Shown: positions 45,069 to 57,090, counted from the first letter of the stretch. The stretch: DNA of 64,000 nucleotides from Diploptera punctata (GCA_030220185.1 JASPKZ010003419.1:283501-347500), one strand, 5' to 3'. Notes: generated by a model from the letters alone, not told the origin. Numbers and translations are program-made.

Positions 45069-46249
45069 ATGGATAAAGAAAAATTCAACGGTAGTGTAAA
45101 ATATTTGTTTATATTATCACAAATTTTGGGTTTAACGCCTATTTCACCTTTCAACAAACATGAGAGTTTCAAGGTTAAAAGTGTCTACATAGCTTGGACT
45201 GTGTTTTGGATTCTGTTAACAAGTGGATATGGCTGCTATGTTCCTTATGATTTATCGAATTCATACAACGATTTGCCTCCAAAAATAAGAATAACTATAA
45301 TAATTTCTTATGCCCTCATATTTGTAGGAAATTTGATCACTTTACTAAACAACCTAGTTAATAGACACAACTTCCCAAAAATACTGAATACATTTTGGAA
45401 GGTGGACAACGCAATTCTACCAAGATCAGGTGATCAGTTGTACGAAAAAGAGAAATTGTGTTCCATCAAAAACATTATAATCGTGTGCGTAGTTAATTTA
45501 GCTATTGTCATCATTGTTTGTTGGATATTTGGAGAAACATCTTGTGATAAAATTATACACAACTCTTTGGAAAACCTGCCAATGTTCGTGACAGGAGTAT
45601 TAGCATCCAATTCAACGCATTGGTAAAAAAAATCAACAAAAAGGTGACATTAATTAACAACAAGTTCTTAAATATCAGTAAACTTCATAAAACAAATTTA
45701 CTCAATTCGAAAACATCTAGAAGAAGTATACAATTTGTTGACGATACGTCAGCAGTTCCAGTCATCAGGCTATCAGAGGACGTTCAGCTGATACAAAACA
45801 TTTATATTGACTTGTACGAAGCCAAGGAACTCATAAACACAACCTACGGAATACCTATTATATTGCAGGTGCTGAACTGCTACTCCTTGTCTGTTATGAC
45901 TGTTATTGAGGGAATCGATGCTTTAACTAGAAAAACTGATGAGTTGACAGTCGTTTTTGATATATGTCTGCTTACATACGTGTTTGTGATGCTGGCGTGG
46001 ATTTTACTCAATTGCCATCAGGTATCCGGTGAATCAGCGAAGATAATTTCAAATGTTCAGAAACTGATGGTCAGATGTGACGTACCTCAAGATGTGAGGC
46101 GTGATTTAAACACATTTCTGTATATAATGAGAGATTTGCCACTTCAATTCACACCTTCTGGGCTTTTCACTTTAAACTTGTCTTTTCTTTGTAACACAGT
46201 TGGATTGATCTGCACGTATGTAGTGGTTATGTTACAGATTGGAGAATGA
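45069..46249 (+). pseudogene. Gustatory receptor, copy 7, full-length but for a 1-nt deletion
   Basis: Frame 1 runs from MDKEKFNGSVKYLFILSQIL through TM1-TM3 into TM4 (MFVTGVL). At about 45602 the expected TTAAGCATCC reads TTAGCATCC, one A short, and the frame ends at 45626. The second frame continues from the same site (KKINKKVTLINNKFLN) without further damage to the TM7 end, GLICTYVVVMLQIGE. All else is as in a normal ~393-aa GR, with a shorter N-terminal loop than copies 4-6 (PFNKHESF) and distinct ligand-side loops (NRHNFPKILNTFWKVDNAI). It could be a very young pseudogene, a segregating null allele or a base-call error. Confidence 0.85.
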
Positions 46250-46499
46250 AAGTTTATTGGTCTTAAACAAACTGATTGTCCCAAATTCTCAATAGATGTG
46301 TAAATATTTGAAATCAAAACACTCAATTATAAATATATCGCATGAAAACTATATTGATGAAAGTGAGTAAGCAATTGTTCATCTGTGATTAAACGATGGG
46401 TTTAAAAAATAACATAAACCAAAAAAATGTGTATTTTTCCTGGAAACAGTCGCAATGTTTGTAGTGGTGAAATATGTATTCAAGTTTTATGTAAACAAA
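46250..46499 (+). other. 3' flank of GR copy 7
   Basis: Reads through the site where copy 3 carries the RTE-1 insertion (46300-46335), serving as the paralogous empty site. Confidence 0.6.
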
Positions 46500-47185
46500 T
46501 AAATTGATTATTATAAGAAATTATATAATGCAAATGGACAGTTATTAACAAATAAGGAGAAATTTGAAGAAGTGTCTGAATTCAAATACCTAGGAACAAC
46601 AATTGCAAACGGGAATCAGGTGCACAAAGAAATGAAAGATACGCTCAAATCTGGAAATGCGTGCTACTAAACATTACAGGACTATTGTGGTCCCAACTTC
46701 TCTCAAAAATGTTTAACTGAAAATAAATAAAACTGTTATTCTTCCAGTTATATGAATGCAGAAAATGGACTCTTACTTTAAGAAAGTAGAAAAGATGACA
46801 AGTATTGACAATAAAGTACTTAAAAAATTATTTGGAATAAAGAGAGATGAACAGACAAGTGAATCGAGAAGACTACACAACAGCGAGCAAAATTGACTTT
46901 ACAGGAAACCAGATATAATCAAGAAAAGTTAACTCTCATAGACTGCGAAAGTATGGAAATGAGACACGAATGGGAATGAAAAAAGAGCATGGAAAGTCCT
47001 TGTAAGAAAACTTGAGTGCAAGTGCACAGTAGGCGTGCAAACAATGAGGCGAGGGTATAACATTAACAATGATTTGAAGGAAATAGATTATACAGGTGTG
47101 ATTGGAAAACTTCAGCAAAGTATAGGGAAGTATAAAGAGATTATGTCCATGCGACCATAAGCCTACAGGTTCGATAGTGTCTGTG
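46500..47185 (+). mobile_element. Old RTE-1 relic in the 3' flank of GR copy 7
   Basis: A longer decayed copy beginning 'atgcaaatggacagttatta' and ending 'cctacaggttcgatagtgtc'. Many indels. Counterpart of the relics after copies 3, 4 and 5. Confidence 0.75.
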
Positions 47186-47403
47186 AGTTATGGAAGATAA
47201 AACACAACATAGAACCTTAACCACTCCACGTTTGTACAGCGGTATACAACTGGGAGAATAGTGGGGTATATTTTATCTCCGGAATATTTTACCCAGTGGA
47301 ACCTAAGTCCGCGTTCCGGATAGTTGTATTTTTACGAATATAAGTGATATTAAATAAATTTGTTGTTACATCTAAGTATATTATCAAACGCTATTAGATG
47401 TTT

Positions 47404-48104
47404 TTCATCATCATCATCCGGTATCATGGCAGCTGTCCGGAAACCAAACGCCATTCCTCTCTATCCATCCATTGATTTTCCTCCATTCCTCTGATATTCA
47501 CAGCTGCTTGTACCCCTTCTATCCAAGTTTTCTTCGATCTTCCTCTCTTCCTCCTTTCCATTGGGATCCATTCCATAACAATTTTTGGCAATCTTTGCTC
47601 TGGCATTCGTTTGACATGACCATACCACTCCAATCTTTTCTTTTCTATGATATCTATGATGTCCGGCTCCTCTTGTACACCCATAATTTCCCTTATTTCT
47701 TTATTTCGTATTCTATTCATTCTAGATTTTCCAGCTGATCTTCTTAAAACATCCATTTCTGTACTTAAAATTCTTTTCATTTCCCTGGTAGGAATTTGCC
47801 AAACTTCAGCACCATATGTTAAAATGCTCTGAATTATGGTTTGATATATTTGTAATTTTCTATTTTTTGTAATATTTTTGCTCCACCAAACAGAGTTTAA
47901 AGCATTTATTGCTTGTTTTGTTTGTGCGATTCTATTTATAATTTCCACTGTGTTATCGCCTGAATGGTCTAATTTTGTTCCTAAATAAGTGCATTCAATA
48001 CTAGGTTTTAGTTTTTCTCCATTATTAAAATTTATATTTTCCATTTCTTCTGGTTGAGTGGAAGAGAGGGCCTTATGGCCTTAACTCTGCCAGAATAAAT
48101 AAGT

Positions 48105-48143
<39 letters not shown>

Positions 48144-49945
48144 GTTACTATACACATATCTTTAGTTTTCTCAATGTTTATATAAAGTCCCCATTTTTCA
48201 TATTCTTCTTTTTAGTTTTTTAGCCACATATTCTATGTCATTGTGGTCCTGTGCTCTTAATACCTGGTCATCTGCAAAATTCAATGAATATACATGTGTA
48301 TTTTGGATAGGTATGTCCATTTTTTGACATTTGTTCCTCCAGTCTCTTAGTACTGTTTCGAGATAAATTTTAAATAGAGTTGGAGATAAACTGCAACCTT
48401 GCCTTAAAACTTTTGTAATGGTAAATCCCTTTGTTATATGATTTCCAAGTTTTATTTTCGAAATAGATCCTTTGTATAATGCTTTTATAGCTTCTATTAA
48501 TTTTTTGGTAATGTTGGAATCGTCTAATGTTTCCCATAACATTTTCTGGGGAATACTATCATATGCCTTGGTTAAATCGACACAAAGCAAATGTAAATCT
48601 CTGTTAGTTGCTCTCTTTTTTTTCTATCATTTGTGTTATGCAAAATATATTATCTGTGCATGACCTACCACTTCTAAAACCAGATTGTTCTTCCATTTCT
48701 TTATCCTGGTATTCTATATCAACCATTTTACTTAGTATGCGTCCATATATTCTACTTAATGTACTCGTTACTGATATGCCTCTATAATGTTCACACTTTC
48801 TCTTGTCTCCCTTCTTATGTATCGATGTTATAATAGCGACTTTCCACTCTTCTGGCACTTCTTCGCCATTTATTATTTTATTAAACAGTACAGTGATCAT
48901 TTCCAATAACTTCTGACTGCCATTTTTAATCAATTCTATAGAAATATTTCCTGGGCCGGCATTACTACCATTTTTCATTCTCATAATTTCCTTTCTTACA
49001 GTATTTATATCAATTTCGATTATGTTTCCTGTTTCCATCTCTGATAAATCGTCATTTTCTCCCAAAAATTCTTTTCGGTCCTCTACTAAAAGCTTTTTGT
49101 AATATTCTTCCCATTCATGTATCCCTATTAGGTTGAGAAGATTCTTATTTCTATTCGATGAACGTATATTTTTTATAAATTTCCATGATTCAGAACTCTT
49201 CTTGCTTCCTATATATGTTTGTATTTCTGATCATTTCTTATCACAAATCTCGTTTCTGTGTTTAGTAACCATTCTTCTCACTCTTGCTTGTGCTTTTTGA
49301 TATTGTATTTTGTCGTTCTGGTTCTTTGTACTAAGCCATTTTAAAAATAACCGTTTCTTATTCTGTATTTCTTTCTCTATTTCATCGTTCCAAAACAGTG
49401 CTGTCCTTCCTCTATAGTCGTCTTTCTCACCCAATGCTTCATAGGCGGCTTCATGGATGCAACTTTTTAGGTACTGATACATTTCTTCTGTATCTCTGAA
49501 TTCATTCTATGTTAATTTTTTATTCAATCTCTGTTGATATAAATGCTTTACACTTTCGTTTTTTAGGCTTTCAACATTATATTTTCTTTCCGTTTGTGTT
49601 CTAACATTTTCTTCTTTTTCTGCATGGTTGTTTTCTTTATTAAGAATGCAAGGAAATACAAATTTTCCAATTACTAATTTATGATCTGTCCCACAACTTG
49701 GTCCTCTATAAGCTCTGACATCTTGTATTTTCATTTTTGAATTTTGTTTTGTAATTATGTAATCGATAATGGATTTTTGATTTAGTGTTGGACGTTCCCA
49801 TGTGTATTTATGGATATCTTTATGATTGAAAAAGCCATTCCATATTTTTAAAGATGATTTTCTACATAATTCAATTAACCTTTCTCCATTTTCATTTGAA
49901 ATGTTTTCTCCAAACTTTCCTACTACTGGGTCTCCATACCAAACC
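47404..49945 (-). mobile_element. LINE-B: long non-LTR retrotransposon with APE endonuclease and RT remains
   Basis: Read on the minus strand: an AP-type endonuclease C-terminal part (49507-49995: LNQKSIIDYIITKQNSKM, GPSCGTDHKLVIGKF with the DH motif), a linker (49231-49482), the RT finger part (48604-49065: PEEWKVAIITSIHKKGDKRK, CEHYRGISVTS, GFRSGRSCTDNIF), the RT palm (48198-48590: CVDLTKAYDSIPQKMLW, LRQGCSLSPTLF, active site FADD) and the C-terminal region (47424-48044: LTYGAEVWQI, LEWYGHVKRMPEQRLPK). Frame breaks separate all parts. At 48050-48145 sits an insertion made of the hairpin-tail motif and (ATT)n. It splits the conserved spacer upstream of GR copy 8: the spacer stops near 47403 and resumes near 49946. 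Confidence 0.88.
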
Positions 49946-50247
49946 AAATTAAACTCTGTTCTTAAATTAAAAAATGATGTGCACTGCTTCTGCAATCTAA
50001 TTGATTAGTGAACGCCACTGGAGAATACGTAAAACAAATGAATTGCATCACTTGAATACTGTACGTTTATATTTGAAAGTAGATAATTAAGTTTTTGGTA
50101 GAAAATATCGTGCTAAATGCAACGATACTGGTCATGGAAACAAATTACGAATATTAGACAATCCAATAATCACAGTCACGTGATCGTCTTGTGTAAATCA
50201 ATCCTCAGTACAGTTGGATTACCTCAAAGCCACAACATACATTAATA
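49946..50247 (+). promoter_or_regulatory. Conserved 5' flank of GR copy 8
   Basis: The resumed spacer. CACGTG at 50177-50182 ends 66 nt before the ATG at 50248. Confidence 0.6.
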
Positions 50248-51440
50248 ATGGACAAAGAAAAATTAAAAACAGTTTAAAATACTTGTACCTGTTATCACAA
50301 TTTTTTGGTTTAACACCTATTTCACCCTTCATCGAACCTGACATACCTGAAAGTTTCAAAGTTAAATGCCTCTACTTTGGTTGGAGTGTATTTTGGATTT
50401 TATTGACGAGTGTAACTGGGTGTTACTTTACAAAACTTTTGATCGACTTCTACAAGGAGGGGCCAGCAAAACTAGGAATATCTGTAACTCTTTCCTTCAT
50501 CATCCTGTACATGGGAAATGTGATGTCCTTAATGAACAACATCGTGAAGAGAAATAACTTCCCAAAAATGATGAACATGTTGTGGAAAGTTGACAACAAA
50601 TTGCTACCGAGATCGCGTGTTGACCTGTATGTCAAAGAAAAGTGGTGTTCGGTTAAGTACTGTATATTATAACTGTGTCGCTATTTTATACAGCAATTGT
50701 CAACAGTGTGTTGTGGGCATTTGATGAAGCCTCTATTGGAAATTTTTATATTTGACACTTTTGAAAACCTGCCAATATTTGTGAGTGGAATATTAAGCAT
50801 CCAATTCATCTCCTTGGTCAAAAAACTGAAGAAAAGTCTCAGTGAAATTAACAAGTTACTCGAAAGTTACAAACAACAACACAAAACAGATTCCACCAAA
50901 TGGAAAACACAAAGAAGAATTATAAACTTTCTCGAGGATACATCAGCAAGATCAGTCAAGAGACAACAAGGAGAAATTCAGCTGATACAAAGTGTTTATA
51001 TTGACTTGTACAACACCAAGGAACTGATAAATTCTACGTATGGAATAACCATAATTATTCAAATTTTAGCTTGTTATTCGCTGTCAGTAACAACAATTAT
51101 CGGGGGAATTTATGCTGCAACTGAGAAAAGTGATGAATTAATGATCATCTGTTACATATTGCTGCTTGCATACGTATTTTTGATGCAGGCGTGGATTTTG
51201 TTGACGTGTCATCAGGTATTTGACGAATCAGCGAAGATAATTTCAAACGTTCTGAAACTGATGGTCGGGAATGATATTTTCCAAGACGTGAAAAGTGATT
51301 TTAAGCTATTTCTCTCCATGATGAGAGATATGCCACTACAGTTCACACCTTGTGGACTTTTCACGTTAAACTTGCCTTTTCTTTGCAGCACAGTTGGTGT
51401 GATCTGCACGTATGTTGTGGTCATGATACAGATTAATTAA
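50248..51440 (+). pseudogene. Gustatory receptor pseudogene, copy 8 (three frameshifts)
   Basis: ATG at 50248, but a 1-nt loss near 50264 makes the frame stop at codon 10. The receptor frame continues as NSLKYLYLLSQFFGLTPISP to about 50660. There a 5-nt insertion (TGTAT) after WCSVKY causes a stop. Near 50745 an extra T after GGAAAT shifts the frame again. From about 50750 to 51440 the C-terminal half is undamaged (ENLPIFVSGILSIQFISLVK to TVGVICTYVVVMIQIN). No in-frame ATG upstream rescues the first part. The protein is closest to copies 4 and 6. Confidence 0.9.
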
Positions 51441-51594
51441 TGGAAATGTTACTGGACCTTCACAAAATTGACTGATCGATTTGTTACTTATATTATTAAA
51501 TCTCGAAATACAGCCCTTGAGTTTAAAATGGGTCATGTCCACTTCTGGTTCATTTCAAAGCGAAAACATCATTTTATAACTTTGGAGTACATTA

Positions 51595-52335
51595 CTTACT
51601 TACTTATTCACTGGCACTATCGAACCCGTTGGTTCATGGCCGCGCGGATATAAGCTCCCCATACATCCCGATCCTGAGATAATACTTTCCAACCATTCCC
51701 TGTATAATCTACTTCCCTCAAATCATAGTTAATGTTATCTCCCACCTCATTCTTGGTCTACCAACTGGGCGTTTTCCCTCTGGCTTTCCTACAGGAAGCT
51801 TGCATGCAAGTCTTTCATTCCCCATACATGCAACATGTCCTGCCCATCGCAGTCTACGAGACTTAACTGTTCTTATTATATCTGGCTTCCTATAAAGACC
51901 ATGTAGTTCACTGTTACGTAGACTTCTCCATTCACCTGTCTGTTCGTTTCTCTTTGGTCCAAAAAAATCCTAAGTACTTTATTCTCAAATACTGGTAATC
52001 TCATTTCTCCCTTAAAGTAGTAGTAGAAGTAGGAATTTATTAGACAAAAAGTAAGATATTTACAATATTATTTACAAATATGGGTCGCACGGGCAGTAAG
52101 CCGTACGTGCTGTTGACAGTCCGTTACAATAAAGTAATAATTGGTACTAGTGTAAAGAAAAATAAACAACAAAAACAGCAATAACATTGTAAGAGTCAAT
52201 GTTTCGCATCCATATCAATATAACTGGTAGAATAATAGTTTTATACATTTTCAGTTAAACGTTTTTTGAAAGAAGTTGGGACATCAAGGGTCTCTGCAAT
52301 GCATAATAGCACGTATTTCCTGAATTGAACATATG
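51595..52335 (-). mobile_element. RTE-1 LINE in the 3' flank of GR copy 8, with a nested insertion
   Basis: A minus-strand 5'-truncated copy. Flanks GGAGTACATT (51584-51593) and GGAATACATT (about 52333) look like a diverged target-site duplication, and copy 6 keeps the uninterrupted site (GAAGTACATTTAAG, about 35272). At about 52018-52190 it is split by the element also seen at 2625-2750. Confidence 0.8.
52018..52190 (-). repeat. 3' end of an unidentified retroelement (copy 2), nested
   Basis: About 170 bp inside the RTE-1 copy, between AAAGTA and AGAGTC of its coding end. It includes 'gggtcgcacgggcagtaagc' and ends, on the minus strand, with AATAAA and a short tail. Confidence 0.65.
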
Positions 52336-52339
52336 GAAT

Positions 52340-53029
52340 ACATTTAAGTTTATAATTGTATCTTCATAATGCTGCAAAGTGTCTATTAAAACAAATAATT
52401 TTTCCTTGTATTACTATTTATAATTCAATATTTAAGCCTGTATTTTAAAGAAAATTCTGTATTCAGCAAAAGTGACATAATGGACACGGCATATTTAATA
52501 CTTAAGGGCTCAATTTGAAAGTGTAATTGCAAATATTTTGTCTGAAAACAAAATTGATGAAAATGATAAATAAAATATATATTGTGCAGAGGTGATTAGA
52601 TGATGATGATGATGAAGAAGAAAATGTGAGTGGAAATGATGAAATAACTAGATAAATCAGCAGGAAACCAACGGAATGTTCTGTCTTCATCGGATTGGTG
52701 AAAATTGTATTCATGTTTTATGAACGGAAATATTATGAATTAATAATTTGATTAACTTGTTAAACACCGCATAAACTACAGTTAATATCACTATGTATAT
52801 GATAGGGAAAATGTTTCAACGTGTGAAAATATTTTTATGTATTTGTTGATAAATATATTGTTAATTAATCCTAGAACTTGAAAATACAGCGATTTAAAAA
52901 TAAAATCCTAACAAAAAGACAATTGTATGTATATTGTGTAGCGAATGCCTATTACGTACTATTAATTAAGTTATAGATAATTGATAATTATTGTCAATAT
53001 CTGTATAATTTTACCTGCTGAAGCGAAAA
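52340..53029. other. A/T-rich intergenic sequence
   Basis: The first ~100 bp continue the GR copy 8 flank. The rest has no recognised features. Confidence 0.35.
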
Positions 53030-53093
53030 GTAAGACCGCATGGTCATAATTCCACCAGGTAAAATGAATCATTATTATTATTATTATTATTAA

Positions 53094-53162
<69 letters not shown>

Positions 53163-53165
53163 TAC
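53030..53165 (+). repeat. Hairpin-tail motif end followed by (ATT)n
   Basis: 'gaccgcatggtcataattccaccagg'-type end (short form) joined to ~90 bp of ATT repeats. Confidence 0.6.
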
Positions 53166-53224
53166 TATTAGGCTAACCTACCAACAACTGAAAGTAAAAT
53201 CCTGCGTTTTAAGGGCAATTACCC

Positions 53225-53705
53225 AATTTGATCGACATAACATGTTTGGAACATATCTGTAGTTTCAATTACTTCGGTTGTCACATTACATATGACAATG
53301 ATAAAGATATAACTAATAAGCTAGCGCACTTTGATGAAATCACACTAATTATAGCTAGAATATTAAAAAGAAGACCAGAAAAGGTACAAGTAAAAATTGT
53401 ACAAGGTTATGGCAATTCCAGCAGTGCTACATGGTTGTGAAGTTGTAAACTGCGGAAGGGAGATTGAAATAAAATACATTATAAAGATCCTTTAAGGGAT
53501 GTTCTAAATTTGACAAAAGGGGGATCGAAGATGGCTGCAACGACCTCAATTAAAAAAGTGTATTATAAATGTAGATGGAATTCCCATGTATTGAGGATGC
53601 CAACATATCGCATTCCAAGACAACCTGATCACTACAAAACAAGAGGACGACGGAATATGGGACGACTACGAAATAGTTGAAAACAGTCCATTTCACTGTA
53701 ATATA
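53225..53705 (+). mobile_element. LINE-D-like fragment, decayed
   Basis: Encodes ICSFNYFGCHITYDNDKDIT, parallel to VNNFTYLGCNISYEEEKDVN of the LINE at 62240-64000, and later VLRMPTYRIPRQP and a Gly-Arg-Arg end. Several frame breaks. Confidence 0.6.
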
Positions 53706-53774
53706 GGCCGGAAGACGAAATTCTCTTAAACCTTCAAGTGGTGGTAGTGACTTATTATTATAACTATTTGGGGT

Positions 53775-54030
53775 TAAAAGTAGATTATATAAGATACAAG
53801 CATTCATTTGGCTATGGGCAAGTACGATGAATGCAAGAACAAAGATTACCAAAAAAAAAAATTGGAATGGTGTCCACCTGGAAGAAGAAGGAAAGGAAGA
53901 CCTCGAAACTTGTGGATGCAAGAAATAAGAACCAGAATGAAAACAAGAGGACTGGAGGACATGGAGTGGATGGATACAGGCGAGTGGAGAATGAAAATAA
54001 AACTTTAGGCACAGAAAGATAAGTAAACAT
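53775..54030 (+). mobile_element. LINE 3' tail fragment
   Basis: Encodes LEWCPPGRRRKGRPRNLWMQ and RTRMKTRGLEDMEWMD, then stop. Typical LINE C-terminus of another family. Confidence 0.6.
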
Positions 54031-54539
54031 TGAAAATCTGTATATAAATAAAATTAGGTATAAAGATTGGAATCTTCTTTTTTCCTATCGGTTTCGATTC
54101 ATGAATCTGCTTCTGTAATCTGTTTTATGTCTTATTTTTCACAATCTTAATTGTATTGTTCTGATAGTTGCTAGTAGGAATCTTGCAATTTCATTTTCTC
54201 TCTTTTAGAATCAGATCGAAATGGAAGCGAATTAGGTTTTAACAAAAGGAAAAATGATCCACGTTAAAGGCGGGTAAAATATCAAGTGATTATCAGAAGC
54301 AGTAGACATTTATTGACTGTAATCATGAGGAACAACACCACAATTCTAGGTTAAGTGAACACAAGTCTCTGGCGAAGACTCGCTTCAGTATCATAGACTC
54401 AAGAGCGAAGACTAGGCGTTGTAAGCCATTAATAAAATGTGTTCTATTCTACGTGAAAAAGTATCCGGGGACACATGAAAACAAATATCTTTGGTTCTTG
54501 ACTGATATGCACTAAAGGCTTGCAGCTCCAGTACTTCAA
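54031..54539. other. Unannotated intergenic sequence
   Basis: No recognised features. Confidence 0.3.
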
Positions 54540-55018
54540 TGATTTGTATGGACTATTTAACTCATGCCCCAAATGGCAGTCAATGACCAATCACGATTTA
54601 ATTAATTTTGCTTTACAAGGAAGAAGAAGAGCAGGACGTCCACTCAAAAGACTTTTGGATGGTGTTTCTCTTGAGGCCGAAACAGGTCAACAAATGGCAT
54701 AAATTCGTGAATGTACTATGATGATGATTATGTTTTACAACCAATCACAGTCGTGTTTCACCTGGCTACTTGTCTAATTATTTTTACGACAATAAAGAAA
54801 GCTCCTCCTTTTTAATATTCTGAACAGGTCAGAGCATTATTTTGCAGTGACTGACTCTCCAACAAATAAGTTGAATATAGCAAATAATGAACAGATTCCT
54901 TCGAACTACACATTTGATAATTGTGTGTTCAATAATTGTGTTTTTAAATAACGATTTTACTCAGTTGTTTCATAAACAAATAATTCATAATCTGCGCTGC
55001 TGATTATAATATACAATC
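54540..55018 (+). repeat. Dispersed repeat DR1, copy 3, interrupted by a LINE-D tail
   Basis: Matches 5945-6275. At about 54616-54735 it is split by a + strand LINE-D 3' tail (RAGRPLKRLLDGVSLEAETG, stop, then (ATG)n). The right end stops abruptly where the truncated GR copy 9 begins. Confidence 0.7.
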
Positions 55019-56110
55019 TGATGTGTTTTTGTTGACGAGTGCATTTGGATGTTATGAAACATACGTCACAATGGATACCCAAGAGGGGGTGGAACCTAAA
55101 CTAGGAATATATACAACCATTTCTTACACGGCCCTGTTCTTAGGAAATGTGATCATTTTAATAAACAACACCGCTAAGAGAGATAAATTAAAAAAAATAA
55201 TGAGTACATTGTGGAAGGTGGACACAATGTTCTTATCATTACAAATGACAAGTTTTACAACAAAGAGAAGTTCAGTTCCATTAAATACATTATAACCGTG
55301 AGTGTAGTTTATGTGGCTTACGTTATCACAGTTTTGTTTGCTTTTGGAGACACATCTTTGTATGCCATTATATTTGATAGGCTTCAAAATCTGTCATTTT
55401 TCGTGAATGGAATTTTAAGCATCCAATTCATTTCCTTAGTCAGAAAACTAAACTATAGGCTAAGTATAATTAACAACTTACTCGATAGTTACAGGAAACT
55501 TCACAAAATAAATTCCTCCAAATCAAAGACACCAAGAAAATTAATAAACATTTTGAAGGTAAATCAGCAGTAACAGTCATCAGCCAATCAGATACAATTC
55601 AGCTGATACAAAGTGTTTATATTGATTTGTACAAAGCTAAAGAACTGATAAACAATACGTATGGAACACCCATTGTACTTCAAGTAGTAACTTGCTACTT
55701 GCTGTCTGTAACATCAGTGTTCGAGGGAATTAATCTTGAAACCAAAGAAATGAATGTATTAAAAATGGCTGTTGATGTCTTTGCACTTACGTACGTATTT
55801 GTGATGCTGGGGTGGATTTTACTGAACTGCCATCAGACATCTGATGAAACGGGGAAGATCATTACAAACGTTCAGAAACTGATAATCAGATGTGACGTTT
55901 CCCATGATGTACAACGTGATTTAAACATGTTTCTGTGCATGATGAGACATATGCCACTTCAGTTCACACCTTGTGCATTATTCACATGTTTCTGTGCATG
56001 ATGAGCCACTTCATTTCACACCTTGTGGATTATTCACGTTGAACTTGCCTTTTCTTTGCATCACAGTTGGTGCCATCTTAACGTACGTTGTGGTTATGAT
56101 AACGCTTTAA
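55019..56110 (+). pseudogene. Gustatory receptor pseudogene, copy 9 (5'-truncated)
   Basis: Begins within TM1 (FLLTSAFGCYETYVTMD); about 50 N-terminal residues are absent, replaced by repeat DR1. A 1-nt loss near 55243 shifts into the frame of DKFYNKEKFSSIKYIITVS and TM3-TM4. Another break follows near 55560. The third frame, from about 55575, covers YIDLYKAKELINNTYG to FTPCALFT. There a tandem duplication (55925-55983 and 55984-56035; the second unit lacks ACATATG) repeats the MFLCMMRHMPLQF region. After it the end LNLPFLCITVGAILTYVVVM is intact in another frame. Closest relative is copy 10. Confidence 0.88.
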
Positions 56111-56139
56111 TAAATGAATGTTCGTTTTTGTTTTATTTA

Positions 56140-56692
56140 TGCACGAAATATAACAAACAAATTGAACAGAACAAAAGGATTAGCAACAGTCTTCAGGCAA
56201 TCACAATGCATTCACCTTATACAACGTGTTACATTAGCTTGTAGGAAGCTAAAGAACTGATGAATTTCTCGTACCGAAACCTATTGTAATTTAAGTAATA
56301 AATTGCAGTGTGTTGTTTTATCAACAGTTATCGTCGGAATTGATGATGAAATTAGAAAGAAACTTAATTAAAAGTCATCAATGGTCATATATTTATTTAT
56401 TTATTTCTATATTTTTATGGTATCTTGGATTCTTCTTAACTGCAATCAGACATCTCATGACACATAGAAAATAATTTCAAAAGTTCGGAAACACATGTTT
56501 CCCAAGATGTGCAACAAAACGTTAAACACATTTCAGTGCACGATACAACATCCGTTCACATCAAGAGTATTTTTCACATTATCATCCTCATCATCACAGT
56601 ACATTCACGAATTTAGGCCATTTGTTGACCTGTTTTACTTGCATATTCGTTTTAAGTCATTTGGTGTAATCTGCGACATGTTGTGCTTCTGA
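56140..56692 (+). pseudogene. Gustatory receptor C-terminal relic (9b), interrupted by a LINE-D tail
   Basis: Decayed C-terminal half: remains of the QSVYIDLYKAKELI region near 56205, TM6 near 56400 ('ttttatggtatcttggattc') and the end near 56655-56692 ('tttggtgtaatctgcgacat'). 56583-56655 is a reverse LINE-D tail ('cagtacattcacgaatttag'). Counterpart of 59470-59995. Confidence 0.7.
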
Positions 56693-56699
56693 AACGTTA

Positions 56700-57090
56700 T
56701 AAAATTGACACTTCCATGGTATTTCACCAACCGTATCGTCATACAACAGTGTTTTTCTTCTCTGGTTTTCCCATAAGAAGTTTCCATACCCTCCTTTCGT
56801 TCCTCATCCGTGTCCTGCGCACTGGAGTTTACTACACTTAACTTTTCTTATTACATCTCATTCCCCGTAAAGATCATGTAGTTCACAGTTAAGAACTCTT
56901 CTCTATTCGCCTGTCCGTACATAACTTTTTGTTCGTCCTAATTATTTTATTTCAAACACTCGTAATCATTTCACCTTCCTTGAAGTAATAATCCATACAA
57001 TATAACTGAAGTATAACAGTTTAATAAATTTTCAATGTAATATTTTTGAAAGATTTTGGTACAAAAAGTGTCTCTGTAATGTACAATAGC
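56700..57090 (-). mobile_element. Decayed RTE-1 after relic 9b
   Basis: Minus-strand remains ('ttcccataagaagtttccat', 'gatcatgtagttcacagtta', 'atttcaaacactcgtaatca'). Counterpart of 60255-60790. Confidence 0.65.
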
